A stretch of 54,786 nucleotides of DNA from an uncultured Collinsella sp. GTDB taxonomy: Bacteria; Actinomycetota; Coriobacteriia; Coriobacteriales; Coriobacteriaceae. Numbering within the stretch: position 1 is the stretch's first letter; each line of letters opens with the position of its first letter. Below, piece by piece: positions 1 to 9,546 of the stretch. The notes beneath the pieces are model-generated. The model worked only from the letters and a program-made list of their open reading frames with translations. It ran no database searches and was not told the origin of the DNA. Position numbers and translations under genes: made by a program. The stretch spans positions 1 through 54,786 of the forward strand of contig CASFIQ010000140.1 in NCBI GenBank assembly GCA_949294785.1. The letters are read 5' to 3'.

Positions 1-1
1 C

Positions 2-304
2 GTCGCGGTGAACGGCCTGGTGCTCCTGCGCCTGATCGAGGCGCTCGCCCCCGCGGGGGGCGCCCTCCCGGCGGGCCTGCGGGTCGCGTCGTTCGACGAC
101 TACCCGTGGAACCGCGTCCTGTTCGGCGGCATCACCACCGCGGTGCAGGATACGGATGCCATCGCCGCCGCTGTGATCGACCGCGTGATGCTGCGCGTGG
201 AGCGCTCGACGCGCGCGGTGGGGGAGCACGCCCGCCTGGACGCGACCGTGATCGAGGTGCCGGGTAGCGTGGCGTACCGCGCCTCCACGCGCCCGCGCGC
301 GTAA
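2..304 (+). CDS. LacI-family transcriptional regulator, C-terminal fragment (cut by window edge)
   Basis: The reading frame is open from the first bases of the window, so the N-terminus and the HTH lie outside. The visible ~100 residues look like the last part of a LacI/PurR periplasmic-binding-like effector domain: a VNG...LLR helix, then the 'ASFDDYPWN' strand typical of the 'GFDD' segment, then a hydrophobic helix with VMLRVE and a short tail. It would be a sugar-responsive repressor, but the ligand cannot be inferred. It is followed by a 187-bp gap holding the glnA promoter region. Function is assigned from pattern recognition of the C-terminal half only. Confidence 0.65.
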   Translation, partial: VAVNGLVLLRLIEALAPAGGALPAGLRVASFDDYPWNRVLFGGITTAVQDTDAIAAAVIDRVMLRVERSTRAVGEHARLDATVIEVPGSVAYRASTRPRA

Positions 305-381
305 GGGGCGCTGCCCCGCCTCCCGAAGGGGAGCGCGCCGCCGCCCCGCCCGCCGTGCGGCGAAACGGGGACGGCGCGCGG

Positions 382-397
382 GTAATCGCCGCGAAAC
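382..397 (+). promoter_or_regulatory. GlnR-box-like site upstream of glnA
   Basis: GTAAT (382-386), six bases, GAAAC (393-397). This reproduces the a-site/n6/b-site layout of the actinomycete GlnR box (GTnAC-n6-GAAAC) with one mismatch. After a further six bases comes a weak second unit (GTGCG). A TATCAT -10-like hexamer lies at 414-419 without a convincing -35, as expected of an activator-dependent promoter. A GlnR-like gene sits just downstream of glnA. The consensus is recalled from Streptomyces; binding is inferred. Confidence 0.45.
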
Positions 398-491
398 AAT
401 CGTGTGCGAAAGTTATCATCCATATGGACATCCGCATGGATGCCGTCCGGGCGCAGCCCGGCGTCCGCGGTCTCAGCAGGAGGTAGCCCCC

Positions 492-1832
492 ATGGACCAG
501 ACCCAGAACATCGATTTCGTCATGCGCACCGTCGAGGAGCGCGATATCCGCTTCATACGGCTGTGGTTCTGCGACGTGCTCGGTCGCCTCAAGAGCTTCG
601 CGATCGCCCCGGAGGACCTCGAGGTCGCGTTCGAGGAGGGAATCGGCTTCGACGGCTCGGCCATCGAGGGCTTCACCCCGCTCGAGGAGGCCGACATGCT
701 GGCCTTCCCCGACCCGTCCACCTTCCAGGTGCTCCCCTGGCGTCCCAAGCACAACGGTGCGGCGCGCGTCTTCTGCGACGTGTGCACGCCCGACCGCAAG
801 CCCTTCGAGGGCGATTCGCGCGAGTGCCTGCGCCGCATGTTCTACCGTGCGGAGGAGCGCGGCTTCCTTATGAACGTCGGCGCCGAGCTCGAGTACTACT
901 ACTTCCCGGACGACCATACGCCCGAGCCGCTGGACGAGGTGGGTTACTTCGACCTCACGCCGGATGACTCCGCGCGCGACCTGCGCCGCGAGACCGTGCT
1001 TCTGCTCGAGAAGATGTCCATTCCCGTGGAGTACACCTTTCATTCGTCGGGCAACTCGCAGCACGGCGTCTCGCTGCGGCACGCCGAGGCGCTCACGGCC
1101 TCGGACGCCATCACCACGGCCAAGCACATCATTCGCCTGGCCGCCTACGAGGCGGGCATCCACGCCTCGTTCATGCCCAAGCCCATCGCGGGCGGCGCGG
1201 CGAGCGCGATGATGCTGCACCAGTCGTTGTTCGACCACCAGGGCAACAACGTGTTCTACGGCGAGGACGACCCCGTCTACCACCTCTCGGATATCGCGAA
1301 GCACTACATGGCGGGCATCCTCGCGCACGCGCCCGAGATCTGCGCCATCACCAATCCCACCATCAACTCCTACAAGCGCCTGCTGGGCGACGAGGGCCCC
1401 ACGCCCAAGGCGGCCACCTGGGGTCTGCGCAACCGCGCCGCGATGATCCGCGTGCCCATCTACAAGCCGGGCAAGCCGCTCGCGAGCCGCATCGAGCTGC
1501 GCAGCCCCGATCCCATGGCGAACCCCTACCTGGTGTGCGCCGTGACGCTCGCCGCCGGTCTCGACGGCATCGAGCGCGGGCTCGAGCTGCCGCCCGAGGC
1601 AACGGCGGAGACGCTCGCCCTGCCCCCGCGCGAGCTCGCGCGCGCCGGCTACCAGCTGCTGCCGGCGAGCCTGGACGAGGCGCTCGATATCTTCGAGCAG
1701 TCCGCGTTCATGAAGGACGCTCTGGGCGAGCACATCCACTCGTTCTTCCTGAAGAAGAAGCGCGGCGAATGGGCGAAGTTCTCGACCCATATCACCGATT
1801 GGGAGCTCAAGCACTACCTCGCGAACTCGTAG
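492..1832 (+). CDS. glnA: glutamine synthetase family protein with altered metal site
   Basis: 446 residues, the size of a type I-alpha glutamine synthetase (ATP-dependent glutamate + ammonia to glutamine). The start at 492 has AGGAGG at 478-484. Beta-grasp and catalytic domains are recognisable: FDGSAIEGF near residue 55, an E-x-E pair (E132, E134), SFMPKPI, NPTINSYKRL, RNRAAMIR and RIELRSPDP with E335. Compared with the classic fold, three metal or active-site residues differ: the HHE glutamate is Ser185, the QHE glutamate is Gly192, and the GSGMH histidine is Met241. The E-x-E pair, the ATP-site His243 and the arginine motifs remain. It may be a catalytically altered ligase or a regulatory pseudoenzyme rather than the housekeeping enzyme. 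The next gene is a GlnR-like regulator, supporting a nitrogen role. Confidence 0.8.
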   Translation: MDQTQNIDFVMRTVEERDIRFIRLWFCDVLGRLKSFAIAPEDLEVAFEEGIGFDGSAIEGFTPLEEADMLAFPDPSTFQVLPWRPKHNGAARVFCDVCTPDRKPFEGDSRECLRRMFYRAEERGFLMNVGAELEYYYFPDDHTPEPLDEVGYFDLTPDDSARDLRRETVLLLEKMSIPVEYTFHSSGNSQHGVSLRHAEALTASDAITTAKHIIRLAAYEAGIHASFMPKPIAGGAASAMMLHQSLFDHQGNNVFYGEDDPVYHLSDIAKHYMAGILAHAPEICAITNPTINSYKRLLGDEGPTPKAATWGLRNRAAMIRVPIYKPGKPLASRIELRSPDPMANPYLVCAVTLAAGLDGIERGLELPPEATAETLALPPRELARAGYQLLPASLDEALDIFEQSAFMKDALGEHIHSFFLKKKRGEWAKFSTHITDWELKHYLANS

Positions 1833-1917
1833 GGGTCGTGTGCGCGCCGAACGGCGCCGTCGGGCGGGCAGTCCGCGCCCGATGCGGTAAGATACGTCAC
1901 ATCTAAGGAGGTGCGGC

Positions 1918-2580
1918 ATGGCGGAGAAGAGCATCTTGTTCATGGCGCGGACCACGCGGTTCCATGAGTTTGCCAACACGCTCACCTCGACCATGGGCGT
2001 CGAGGTGAACCTTGCCACCCCCGATTCGCCCAACGCCACCCACGATTTCGACCTGCTGCTGCTCGACGCCGACGGCGTGCGCAACGACCGTATCGAGCAG
2101 ATCTCGAAATGGCTGGACAACCGCGGCAACATCCCCATGCTCGTCATCGTGGACGCCGACGCGCTGCCGGGCCTGCGCCTGCCCGCGCACTCCCGTTCCG
2201 ATTTCATCTGCGCCACCGCGAGCCCGACCGAGCTGGAGGTCCGTACCCGGCGCCTTCTGGGCCAGGAGGACAGCTTCGCGGTCGACGACATCCTGCATGT
2301 GGACAACATGGTCATCAACCTGGCCACCTATCAGGTGTATCTGGATGAGGAACCGGTCGATCTGACCCTTATGGAGTACTCGCTGCTCTCCTTCCTCGCG
2401 ACGCACCCCAACCGCGCCTACTCGCGCGAGGTGCTGCTGCACCGGGTATGGGGTTTCGAGTACTGCGGCGGCACCCGCACCGTGGACGTGCACATCCGCC
2501 GTATCCGCTCCAAGGTGGGTCCGCAGATCGCGGCGCACATCTCCACCGTGCGCGGCGTGGGCTACCTGTTCAAGGAGTAG
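1918..2580 (+). CDS. OmpR/PhoB-type orphan response regulator, GlnR-like
   Basis: 220 residues with AAGGAGG just upstream of ATG 1918. An N-terminal receiver-like domain (about 1-115) is followed by a winged-helix Trans_reg_C domain (about 125-220) ending in the characteristic 'TVRGVGYLF' wing. The phospho-acceptor position is Asp50 (LLLLDADG), but the acidic pair expected near residues 8-10 and the conserved Lys near the end of the receiver are missing. This matches the atypical receivers of actinomycete GlnR, whose Asp50 is structural. No sensor kinase is adjacent. The position 85 bp after the glutamine-synthetase-like gene and the GlnR-box-like site upstream of that gene suggest nitrogen regulation. 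A different orphan OmpR-type role is possible. Confidence 0.75.
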   Translation: MAEKSILFMARTTRFHEFANTLTSTMGVEVNLATPDSPNATHDFDLLLLDADGVRNDRIEQISKWLDNRGNIPMLVIVDADALPGLRLPAHSRSDFICATASPTELEVRTRRLLGQEDSFAVDDILHVDNMVINLATYQVYLDEEPVDLTLMEYSLLSFLATHPNRAYSREVLLHRVWGFEYCGGTRTVDVHIRRIRSKVGPQIAAHISTVRGVGYLFKE

Positions 2581-2729
2581 CTCGGGCGCCGCGCCCCTTC
2601 GGCGGTGCGGCCCCGCCTGCTTCGCGGGATCTGCTTAATACATACTGAAGGTGCGTTCGCGAGCGCTCCCCGAGGGCGGTTCTTGGGGTACAACGGTCTT
2701 GAACCGCAATGGGAGAGGAAAGGACCATC

Positions 2730-4202
<1,473 letters not shown>

Positions 4203-4236
4203 GAACCCCGTAGGCAGGCATTCGAAGCGCGCTCGG

Positions 4237-4273
4237 TGCGGGCTCGCGACCACAGGGTCGCGGGCCCGCATTT
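4237..4273 (+). terminator. rho-independent terminator after htrA-like gene
   Basis: A 15-bp stem (4237-4251 with 4256-4270, one G-U pair) and a four-base loop are followed by TTT. It lies 35 bp after the protease stop. The U-tract is short, so efficiency is uncertain. Confidence 0.6.
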
Positions 4274-4346
4274 CGCGCTGGTGCCGGGGGCTTTGCGCGG
4301 GTAGAATGGCGCTACCCGCGTTGCATACGATCTTGAGGAGGCGGCT

Positions 4347-4817
4347 ATGCCGGGCAAGCGCCAGGACGTGATCAGCTGGGACGAGTTCTTCATGCGCGTC
4401 GCGATCGCGGCGAGCATGCGCAGCAAGGACCCCAACACGCAGGTGGGCGCCTGCATCGCCGACACCAACCACCGCATCCTCTCGGTGGGCTACAACGGCA
4501 CGCCCTCGGCGCTGAACGATGACGAGTTCCCCTGGGACACCGCCGACGACCCGCTGCATGACAAGCACAGCTACGTCATCCATGCCGAGGCGAACGCGAT
4601 CTTGAACTACCGCGGCTCGCTCAAGGATATGTCCGGTGCCACCGTCTACGTGACGCTCTTCCCCTGCCACGAGTGCGCGAAGACCCTTGTCCAGGCAGGT
4701 ATCGGCGAGGTCGTGTACCTCGACGACAAGTACGAGGGCACCGAGGACAACCTCATCTCCAAGAGCATCCTCGACCGCTGCGGTATCACGTACCGCGCCG
4801 TCACGGTGGAGGACTAG
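4347..4817 (+). CDS. deoxycytidylate (dCMP) deaminase
   Basis: 156 residues with GAGGAGG before ATG 4347. It is a cytidine-deaminase-fold zinc enzyme: HAE (in [10 protein letters not shown], about residue 79) gives the first ligand and the proton-shuttling glutamate, and PCHEC (about 107-111) gives the two cysteine ligands. The N-terminal [12 protein letters not shown] and YNGTP segments are typical of the dCMP deaminase/ComEB family, which produces dUMP for thymidylate synthesis. An 8-bp inverted repeat (GCGGGTA/TACCCGC around 4298-4321) just upstream includes a TAGAAT -10-like hexamer. Confidence 0.9.
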   Translation: MPGKRQDVISWDEFFMRVAIAASMRSKDPNTQVGACIADTNHRILSVGYNGTPSALNDDEFPWDTADDPLHDKHSYVIHAEANAILNYRGSLKDMSGATVYVTLFPCHECAKTLVQAGIGEVVYLDDKYEGTEDNLISKSILDRCGITYRAVTVED

Positions 4818-4963
4818 GTTCCGCCATCCCCCTGCGGTATCGGTAGCCGATGGCCGGAGTCGACGGCGCTGCGAAGAAGGGCGGCTCGTCGACCGGTGGC
4901 ATAACTATTCTCAAAAAAGAATAAAGGGGCATGCGGCACGCGCTTCGCGATGGGGAAACGCGT

Positions 4964-4993
4964 GTTCAAATTGTGGAGCCAAAAAGCTAAAAT
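4964..4993 (+). promoter_or_regulatory. possible promoter of the rnf operon
   Basis: TTCAAA (4964-4969) and TAAAAT (4988-4993) are separated by 18 bp in an AT-rich patch of an otherwise GC-rich gap, 85 bp upstream of rnfC. The match to sigma-70 consensus is moderate. Confidence 0.3.
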
Positions 4994-5077
4994 AGACCGC
5001 AGGCATGTGACGATACCGTGCCGCGTGCGATGGGAGGCGCCACTCCCGCCCGCGCGAAGAGAGGGGAAGGGGAGTTG

Positions 5078-6415
5078 ATGTTCTCTCTGCACAAGACGCT
5101 GGGCGGCGTTCATCCGCCCCAGTGCAAGGACACGCGTGACTGCCCCGTCACGTCGATCGACCCGCCGAAGCAGGTGCGCATTCCGCTGAACATGCACATC
5201 GGCGCTCCGGGGAAGCCGTGCGTGAACGTGGGCGACCACGTCTACATCGGCACGCTGATCGGCGATGGCGAGGGGCTCTGCGCGCCCACGCACGCCACCG
5301 TTTCGGGTACCGTGACCTCGGTTGCGACCGAGACGCTGCCGACCGGCCAGACGGCCCCGGTGATCGAGATCGCCTCGGACGGCAAGATGGAGAACGATCC
5401 GGCCATCGTGAAGCCGACGTACTCCGACAAGGACGAGTTCATCGAGTGCGTGCGCAAAAGCGGCGTGGTGGGTCTCGGCGGCGCATCGTTCCCGTCGTGG
5501 TTCAAGATGAAGTGCCCGCCGGGCAAGAAGTTCGAGTTCCTCGTCGTCAACGCCATGGAGTGCGAGCCCTTCATCACGAGCGACTACCGCCAGATGATCG
5601 AGCACTCCGAGCGCGTGGTCGACGGCGTGGCGCGCATCGCCCGCGCCCTCGGCATCCCCGCCGCCGTGATCGGCGTGGAGGACAACAAGCCCGAGGCCGT
5701 GGACAAGCTCCGCGAGGCCATCGCGGAGAAGGGCGTGGGCGACCTCGTCGAGGTCCTCATGGTCCCCACGCGCTACCCCATGGGCGGCGAGAAGGTGCTC
5801 ATCCAGACCTGCACGGGCCGCGCCGTGCCCGCCGGCGGGCTTCCCGTCGACGCCGGCTGCCTGGTGCTGAACGTCACCACGGTCTCGCGTATCGAGGAGT
5901 ACTTCCGCTACGGCGTGCCGCTGGTGCGCAAGACCGTCACCATCGCCGGCGACTGCGTCGCGAACCCCGGCAACTACCGTATCCCGATCGGTATGAGCGT
6001 GAAGGATGTCATCGAGACCACGGGCGGCCTCGTGAAGGAGCCGCGCAAGATCATCATGGGCGGCCCCATGATGGGACGTACCATCACCGATATCGACTGC
6101 CCGATCCTGAAGGCCAACAACGCGATCCTGTGCCTCGAGTCCAAGGCGATCCTGCCGGACGAGACGCCCTGCATCCGCTGCGGCCGCTGCGTGCGCGTGT
6201 GCCCGCTGGGCCTCATGCCGTTCCAGCTCGACGCGGCGAGCCGCGCCCACGATGTGGTGAAGCTCGACGAGTTCGCGGTCATGAACTGCATGGAGTGCGG
6301 CAGCTGCGCCTACACCTGCCCGGCGCACCGCCGCATCACCGCGTCGATCCGCGAGGGCAAGGGCTTCTACCGCTCCGAATCCGCCCGGCTCACCCAACCT
6401 GCGAAGGAGGCGTAG
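5078..6415 (+). CDS. rnfC: Rnf complex subunit RnfC
   Basis: 445 residues from ATG 5078 with a GGGGAG ribosome site; the longer in-frame ORF from 5018 has no good start. RnfC is the peripheral NADH/FMN- and iron-sulfur-binding subunit of the ferredoxin:NAD+ oxidoreductase that couples electron transfer to Na+ or H+ pumping. Visible are the N-terminal barrel-sandwich segment (HPPQCKDT), the Gly-rich 'GLGGASFPSWFKM' and 'NAMECEPF' motifs of the Complex1_51K-like domain, and two 4Fe-4S motifs near the C-terminus (CIRCGRCVRVCP at about 365 and CMECGSCAYTCP at about 404). It is the first gene of the rnfCDGEA operon. Confidence 0.95.
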   Translation: MFSLHKTLGGVHPPQCKDTRDCPVTSIDPPKQVRIPLNMHIGAPGKPCVNVGDHVYIGTLIGDGEGLCAPTHATVSGTVTSVATETLPTGQTAPVIEIASDGKMENDPAIVKPTYSDKDEFIECVRKSGVVGLGGASFPSWFKMKCPPGKKFEFLVVNAMECEPFITSDYRQMIEHSERVVDGVARIARALGIPAAVIGVEDNKPEAVDKLREAIAEKGVGDLVEVLMVPTRYPMGGEKVLIQTCTGRAVPAGGLPVDAGCLVLNVTTVSRIEEYFRYGVPLVRKTVTIAGDCVANPGNYRIPIGMSVKDVIETTGGLVKEPRKIIMGGPMMGRTITDIDCPILKANNAILCLESKAILPDETPCIRCGRCVRVCPLGLMPFQLDAASRAHDVVKLDEFAVMNCMECGSCAYTCPAHRRITASIREGKGFYRSESARLTQPAKEA

Positions 6416-6418
6416 GAC

Positions 6419-7351
6419 ATGAACCTCATCAACGAGGCATCGCCTCACTTCCACGGTGACTCCCAGACCACCAAGATCATGGGCGCCGTCTGCCTGGCGC
6501 TCCTCCCGACGCTCATCGCCGCCATCGTGCTGTACGGCCTCGGCTCGGCGGTCGTCACGCTCGTGTGCGTCGCTACGGCGCTCGTCTGCGAGCATCTGTG
6601 CTGCATCATCATGAAGCGCGAGTCCACCGCGGGCGACTTCTCCTGCGTGGTCACGGGCATGCTGCTCGCCTTCACCCTGCCGGCGACCTGCCCGTGGTGG
6701 GTGGCCGCTTTGGGCACGGCATTCGCGATCGTGGTGGTGAAGATGCTCTTCGGCGGCATCGGCACGAACGTGTTCAACCCGGCGGTCGCCGGCCGCGTCT
6801 TCATCATGGTGTGCCTGCCCAGCGCCCTCTCCAGCTACCCCGACGTGCAGGGCAAGGCGCTCGACGCCATCACCGGCGCCACGCCGCTCGCCATGAACGC
6901 CGCGGGCGCCGAGCCCTACAGCTACCTGGATATGCTGTTGGGCAACCATGCGGGCGCGCTCGGCGAGACCTGCATCCTGACGCTGCTTTTGGGCTACATC
7001 TTCCTGCTCGCGATCAAGGTCGTCGACGGCTGGGCCACGGTGCCCTTCATCGCCACGGTGGCCATCGTGACCGGTTGCGCCGGCGAGGACATCATCTACC
7101 AGCTGCTCTCGGGCGGTCTGGCACTCGGTGCGTTCTTCATGGCGACGGACTACACCACGACGCCCATGACGCCCAGGGGCAAGATCATCTTCGGTATCGG
7201 GTGCGGCCTCATCACCGCGCTCGTGCGCCTGTTCGCCTCCGCCCCCGAGGGCGTGGCGTTCTCCATCCTCTTCATGAACATGTTCGTTCCGCTGATCGAC
7301 CGCTATACGCGGACGCAGCCGGTGGGAGGTGTCAAGAATGCCCTCATCTAA
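6419..7351 (+). CDS. rnfD: Rnf complex subunit RnfD
   Basis: 310 residues starting three bases after the rnfC stop. It is an integral membrane protein with many hydrophobic helices and the conserved S/T-G-A-T flavinylation motif (DAITGATPL, about residue 158), where FMN is attached covalently through the threonine. It forms the membrane core with RnfA, E and G. Confidence 0.93.
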   Translation: MNLINEASPHFHGDSQTTKIMGAVCLALLPTLIAAIVLYGLGSAVVTLVCVATALVCEHLCCIIMKRESTAGDFSCVVTGMLLAFTLPATCPWWVAALGTAFAIVVVKMLFGGIGTNVFNPAVAGRVFIMVCLPSALSSYPDVQGKALDAITGATPLAMNAAGAEPYSYLDMLLGNHAGALGETCILTLLLGYIFLLAIKVVDGWATVPFIATVAIVTGCAGEDIIYQLLSGGLALGAFFMATDYTTTPMTPRGKIIFGIGCGLITALVRLFASAPEGVAFSILFMNMFVPLIDRYTRTQPVGGVKNALI

Positions 7352-7946
7352 CGAGAACCAGAAGCTCTCCTGGATCGCCCGCCATCGCAACGGCTCGCTC
7401 TATACCTTCGTGGTCGTGCTGGTCGCGGCGGCGGTGTGCGGCGGCGTGATGTCGACCGCGTACTTCGCGGGCCAGTGGGGCTCCACCGCCTTCGCCGACG
7501 CCGACGCGCGTCTCGACGAGGCCCAGGGCGGCGCCCAGCGCGCGCTGCTCTTCCCGGAGGCGTCCTCGTTTACCGAGGTCGCGGCCCCCTCGATTGAGGG
7601 CCTGAACTCCGTCTACCAGGCCGATACGGGTGGTTACGTCTTCGACGTGACCTCCACGGGCTATGCCGGCGACGTCGAGCTCATGATCGGCATCTCGGGC
7701 GGTGCGGTCACCGGCATCCAGGTCGTCGCCGAGAACGAGACCGATGGTATCGGTTCCAACGCGCTCACCGACGATTACTTCGCCACCTTCACGGACCTCT
7801 CCGCCACCGGCACCCTCACGGTCGAGGAGGCCGGCTCGGGCGAGACCCATGTCGACGGCGTCTCCGGTGCGACCTTCACCTCCAAGGCGGTTGTCGCCAA
7901 CCTGAACATCGCCTTCGAGGCCTATGCGCAGCTGGGAGGTAACTAA
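7338..7946 (+). CDS. rnfG: Rnf complex subunit RnfG
   Basis: 202 residues. ATG 7338 is chosen because GGGAGGT lies 7 bases upstream; the gene overlaps rnfD by 14 bp. One N-terminal membrane anchor (about 20-42) is followed by an extracytoplasmic FMN-binding domain with the covalent FMN motif SGATFTS near residue 180. Length is typical of RnfG. Confidence 0.93.
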   Translation: MPSSNENQKLSWIARHRNGSLYTFVVVLVAAAVCGGVMSTAYFAGQWGSTAFADADARLDEAQGGAQRALLFPEASSFTEVAAPSIEGLNSVYQADTGGYVFDVTSTGYAGDVELMIGISGGAVTGIQVVAENETDGIGSNALTDDYFATFTDLSATGTLTVEEAGSGETHVDGVSGATFTSKAVVANLNIAFEAYAQLGGN

Positions 7947-7947
7947 C

Positions 7948-8616
7948 ATGGCACTCAACGAGAACGTGGTGCGCGCGCAGGACGAGCGCATCTCCAAACT
8001 CGTCCGCACGCCTGCCTTCCTGGCGGTCGCGGGTTCTCTTACGGGCCTCGCCGCGGCGACGTCGGTCGAGAACGGCATCGGCATCGGCCTGGTGAGCGCC
8101 GTCTCCATCATCGCGATGGCGCTGATCGCCCGTCCGCTGCGCTCCATTACGGGCGTCTTCGCCCGTATCCCGGTGCTCCTTATCGTGAGCGCCACCATCG
8201 TGACGCTCGTCTCGTTCGTCGCGCGCGTCATCGACCCGGTTGTGACGCAGAATCTGGGCATCTACCTGCCGCTCGCGAGCCTGAACGGTATCGTCGCCTG
8301 CTTCATCTTCGATGACGGCTTCACCGGCGGTCCGCTTGACGGCTCGCCCGTCGCCACCGCCGTCTTCAGCGCGGTGTGCGCCTTCGCGTCGCTCGCGTTC
8401 GTGGGCTTCATCAACGGGATGCTCTCCACCGGTGCGGTCTTCGGCCTCACCATGAACGAGCTCGCGGCCTCGCCCTTCGCGATCTTCGGCACGCCCGCGG
8501 GTTCGCTTCTGGTCCTCGCGCTCGTCGCGACGTTCATCAACTCGGTGGTCGACGCCGCGCGCAAGAGCCGCGAGCTCGCCGAGGCTCCCGCCGACACGGA
8601 AGGGAGTGAGCGCTAA
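7948..8616 (+). CDS. rnfE: Rnf complex subunit RnfE
   Basis: 222 residues, ATG 7948 with GGGAGGT upstream. A polytopic membrane protein of the RnfA/RnfE (NqrD/E) family with repeated 'FxxG' helices, a 'GIYLPLASLNGIVACFIF' helix in the usual place and a hydrophilic C-terminal tail. The stop overlaps the start of rnfA (TAATG). Confidence 0.92.
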   Translation: MALNENVVRAQDERISKLVRTPAFLAVAGSLTGLAAATSVENGIGIGLVSAVSIIAMALIARPLRSITGVFARIPVLLIVSATIVTLVSFVARVIDPVVTQNLGIYLPLASLNGIVACFIFDDGFTGGPLDGSPVATAVFSAVCAFASLAFVGFINGMLSTGAVFGLTMNELAASPFAIFGTPAGSLLVLALVATFINSVVDAARKSRELAEAPADTEGSER

Positions 8617-9212
8617 TGGAGTTTCTGAACGCGCTCTTCACCGCCGCGCTCGATAACAACATCGTGTTCGGTCAGCTTGTCGGCATGGTCGCGGTTATGC
8701 TCGTCGCCGAGCGCCCGCAGGATTCGCTGCGCTTCGGCGGCATGCTCGCCCTTGCCGCCGCCGCGTCCGGTGCCATCGGCTGGCCCGTGTACGCCGGTAT
8801 CCTCGCCCCGTGGGGCGTGACCTACCTGGCGCCGATGGTCTACCTGCTTATCAGCTCGGCCGTCATCTTCATGGTCGGCACCGTCATCGCGGCGCCCAAG
8901 GCGCGCGCCGCGCGCCAGGGGATCTACCGCGTCTGCGCGCTGCTCGCCATCAACGCCTGCGTGCTCGCCGTGCCGCTCGCGATGGCCGCCGCGCCCGATG
9001 TCGCCACCTACGACGTGGCGCTCGGCACGGCGATCGGCTCCGGCCTCGGTGTCTTCATCGCCGTGGTCGCCTTCGCCTACATCCACGACCGCATCGACGA
9101 GACGCTCGTCCCGGGCGTCCTGCGCGGCATGCCCATCTCGCTCATCACGGCCGCCCTTATGGCGCTCGCCTTCACGGGTGTCGCGGGCATCGCCGGCGGC
9201 ATGTTCGTCTAA
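8616..9212 (+). CDS. rnfA: Rnf complex subunit RnfA
   Basis: 198 residues, the usual RnfA length, with about six transmembrane helices: an N-terminal 'AALDNNIVFGQLVG' helix and the 'YRVCALLAINACVLAVPLAM' helix that carries one of the conserved membrane cysteines. The start overlaps the rnfE stop by one base, indicating translational coupling. RnfA and RnfE are inverted-topology paralogues at the heart of the pump. Confidence 0.93.
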   Translation: MEFLNALFTAALDNNIVFGQLVGMVAVMLVAERPQDSLRFGGMLALAAAASGAIGWPVYAGILAPWGVTYLAPMVYLLISSAVIFMVGTVIAAPKARAARQGIYRVCALLAINACVLAVPLAMAAAPDVATYDVALGTAIGSGLGVFIAVVAFAYIHDRIDETLVPGVLRGMPISLITAALMALAFTGVAGIAGGMFV

Positions 9213-9224
9213 GGGGGTACTCGC

Positions 9225-9380
9225 ATGGGAATGTATCTGATCGCCCCGCCGCTGCTCGTCATCCTGCTCGCCGTCGTGCCGGCCGCCGTCATCGGCATCG
9301 CGTCGCGTCTGGCACGTCGTGCCGACTGGCTTGAGGAGCAGGCCGCCGCATCCAACGACGAAGGTGCGCCGCAAGAGTAG
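9225..9380 (+). CDS. 51-residue single-pass membrane protein at the rnfB position
   Basis: A small ORF 12 bases after rnfA, with GGGGG upstream of ATG 9225. One hydrophobic helix (about residues 4-27, LIAPPLLVILLAVVPAAVIGI) is followed by a basic patch and a short acidic tail. In most rnfCDGEAB operons the next gene is rnfB, which also begins with a membrane anchor but continues with ferredoxin-like 4Fe-4S domains. None of those cysteines are present here, and the operon terminator follows at 9414. It could be a remnant of RnfB's anchor or a lineage-specific accessory subunit. Confidence 0.6.
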   Translation: MGMYLIAPPLLVILLAVVPAAVIGIASRLARRADWLEEQAAASNDEGAPQE

Positions 9381-9413
9381 GCTTCTTTACAGCTTCGGCG
9401 TGAGCCTATACCT

Positions 9414-9449
9414 AAGGAGGGCGGAAGCGATTCCGTCCTCCTTTCTTGT
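9414..9449 (+). terminator. rho-independent terminator of the rnf operon
   Basis: A 13-bp stem (9414-9426 with 9431-9443, one G-U pair), a GCGA loop and a T-rich tail. It ends the rnf operon 34 bp after the small membrane protein. Confidence 0.85.
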
Positions 9450-9450
9450 C

Positions 9451-9484
9451 TGCAGCAATATATAATAAAACATATATTGCTGCA
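9451..9484 (+). promoter_or_regulatory. 13-bp perfect palindrome enclosing a TATAAT box
   Basis: TGCAGCAATATAT (9451-9463) is perfectly repeated in inverse at 9472-9484 across 8 bases. A consensus TATAAT lies at 9461-9466, partly in the left arm and the spacer. It lies just upstream of a small ORF and an HTH protein, so it is a likely autoregulatory operator. Confidence 0.6.
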
Positions 9485-9546
9485 GTTTAGTGAACGGTGA
9501 ACTATGGGCCAACGTGATATAACCAGAAAGCTCCAGGATTAACGGC

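Noticed and set aside
132-2327. Long minus-strand ORF opposite glnA and the regulator
   Set aside because: A shadow of the GC-rich genes on the + strand: Arg-rich and biased by the complementary third-codon pattern, with no domain.
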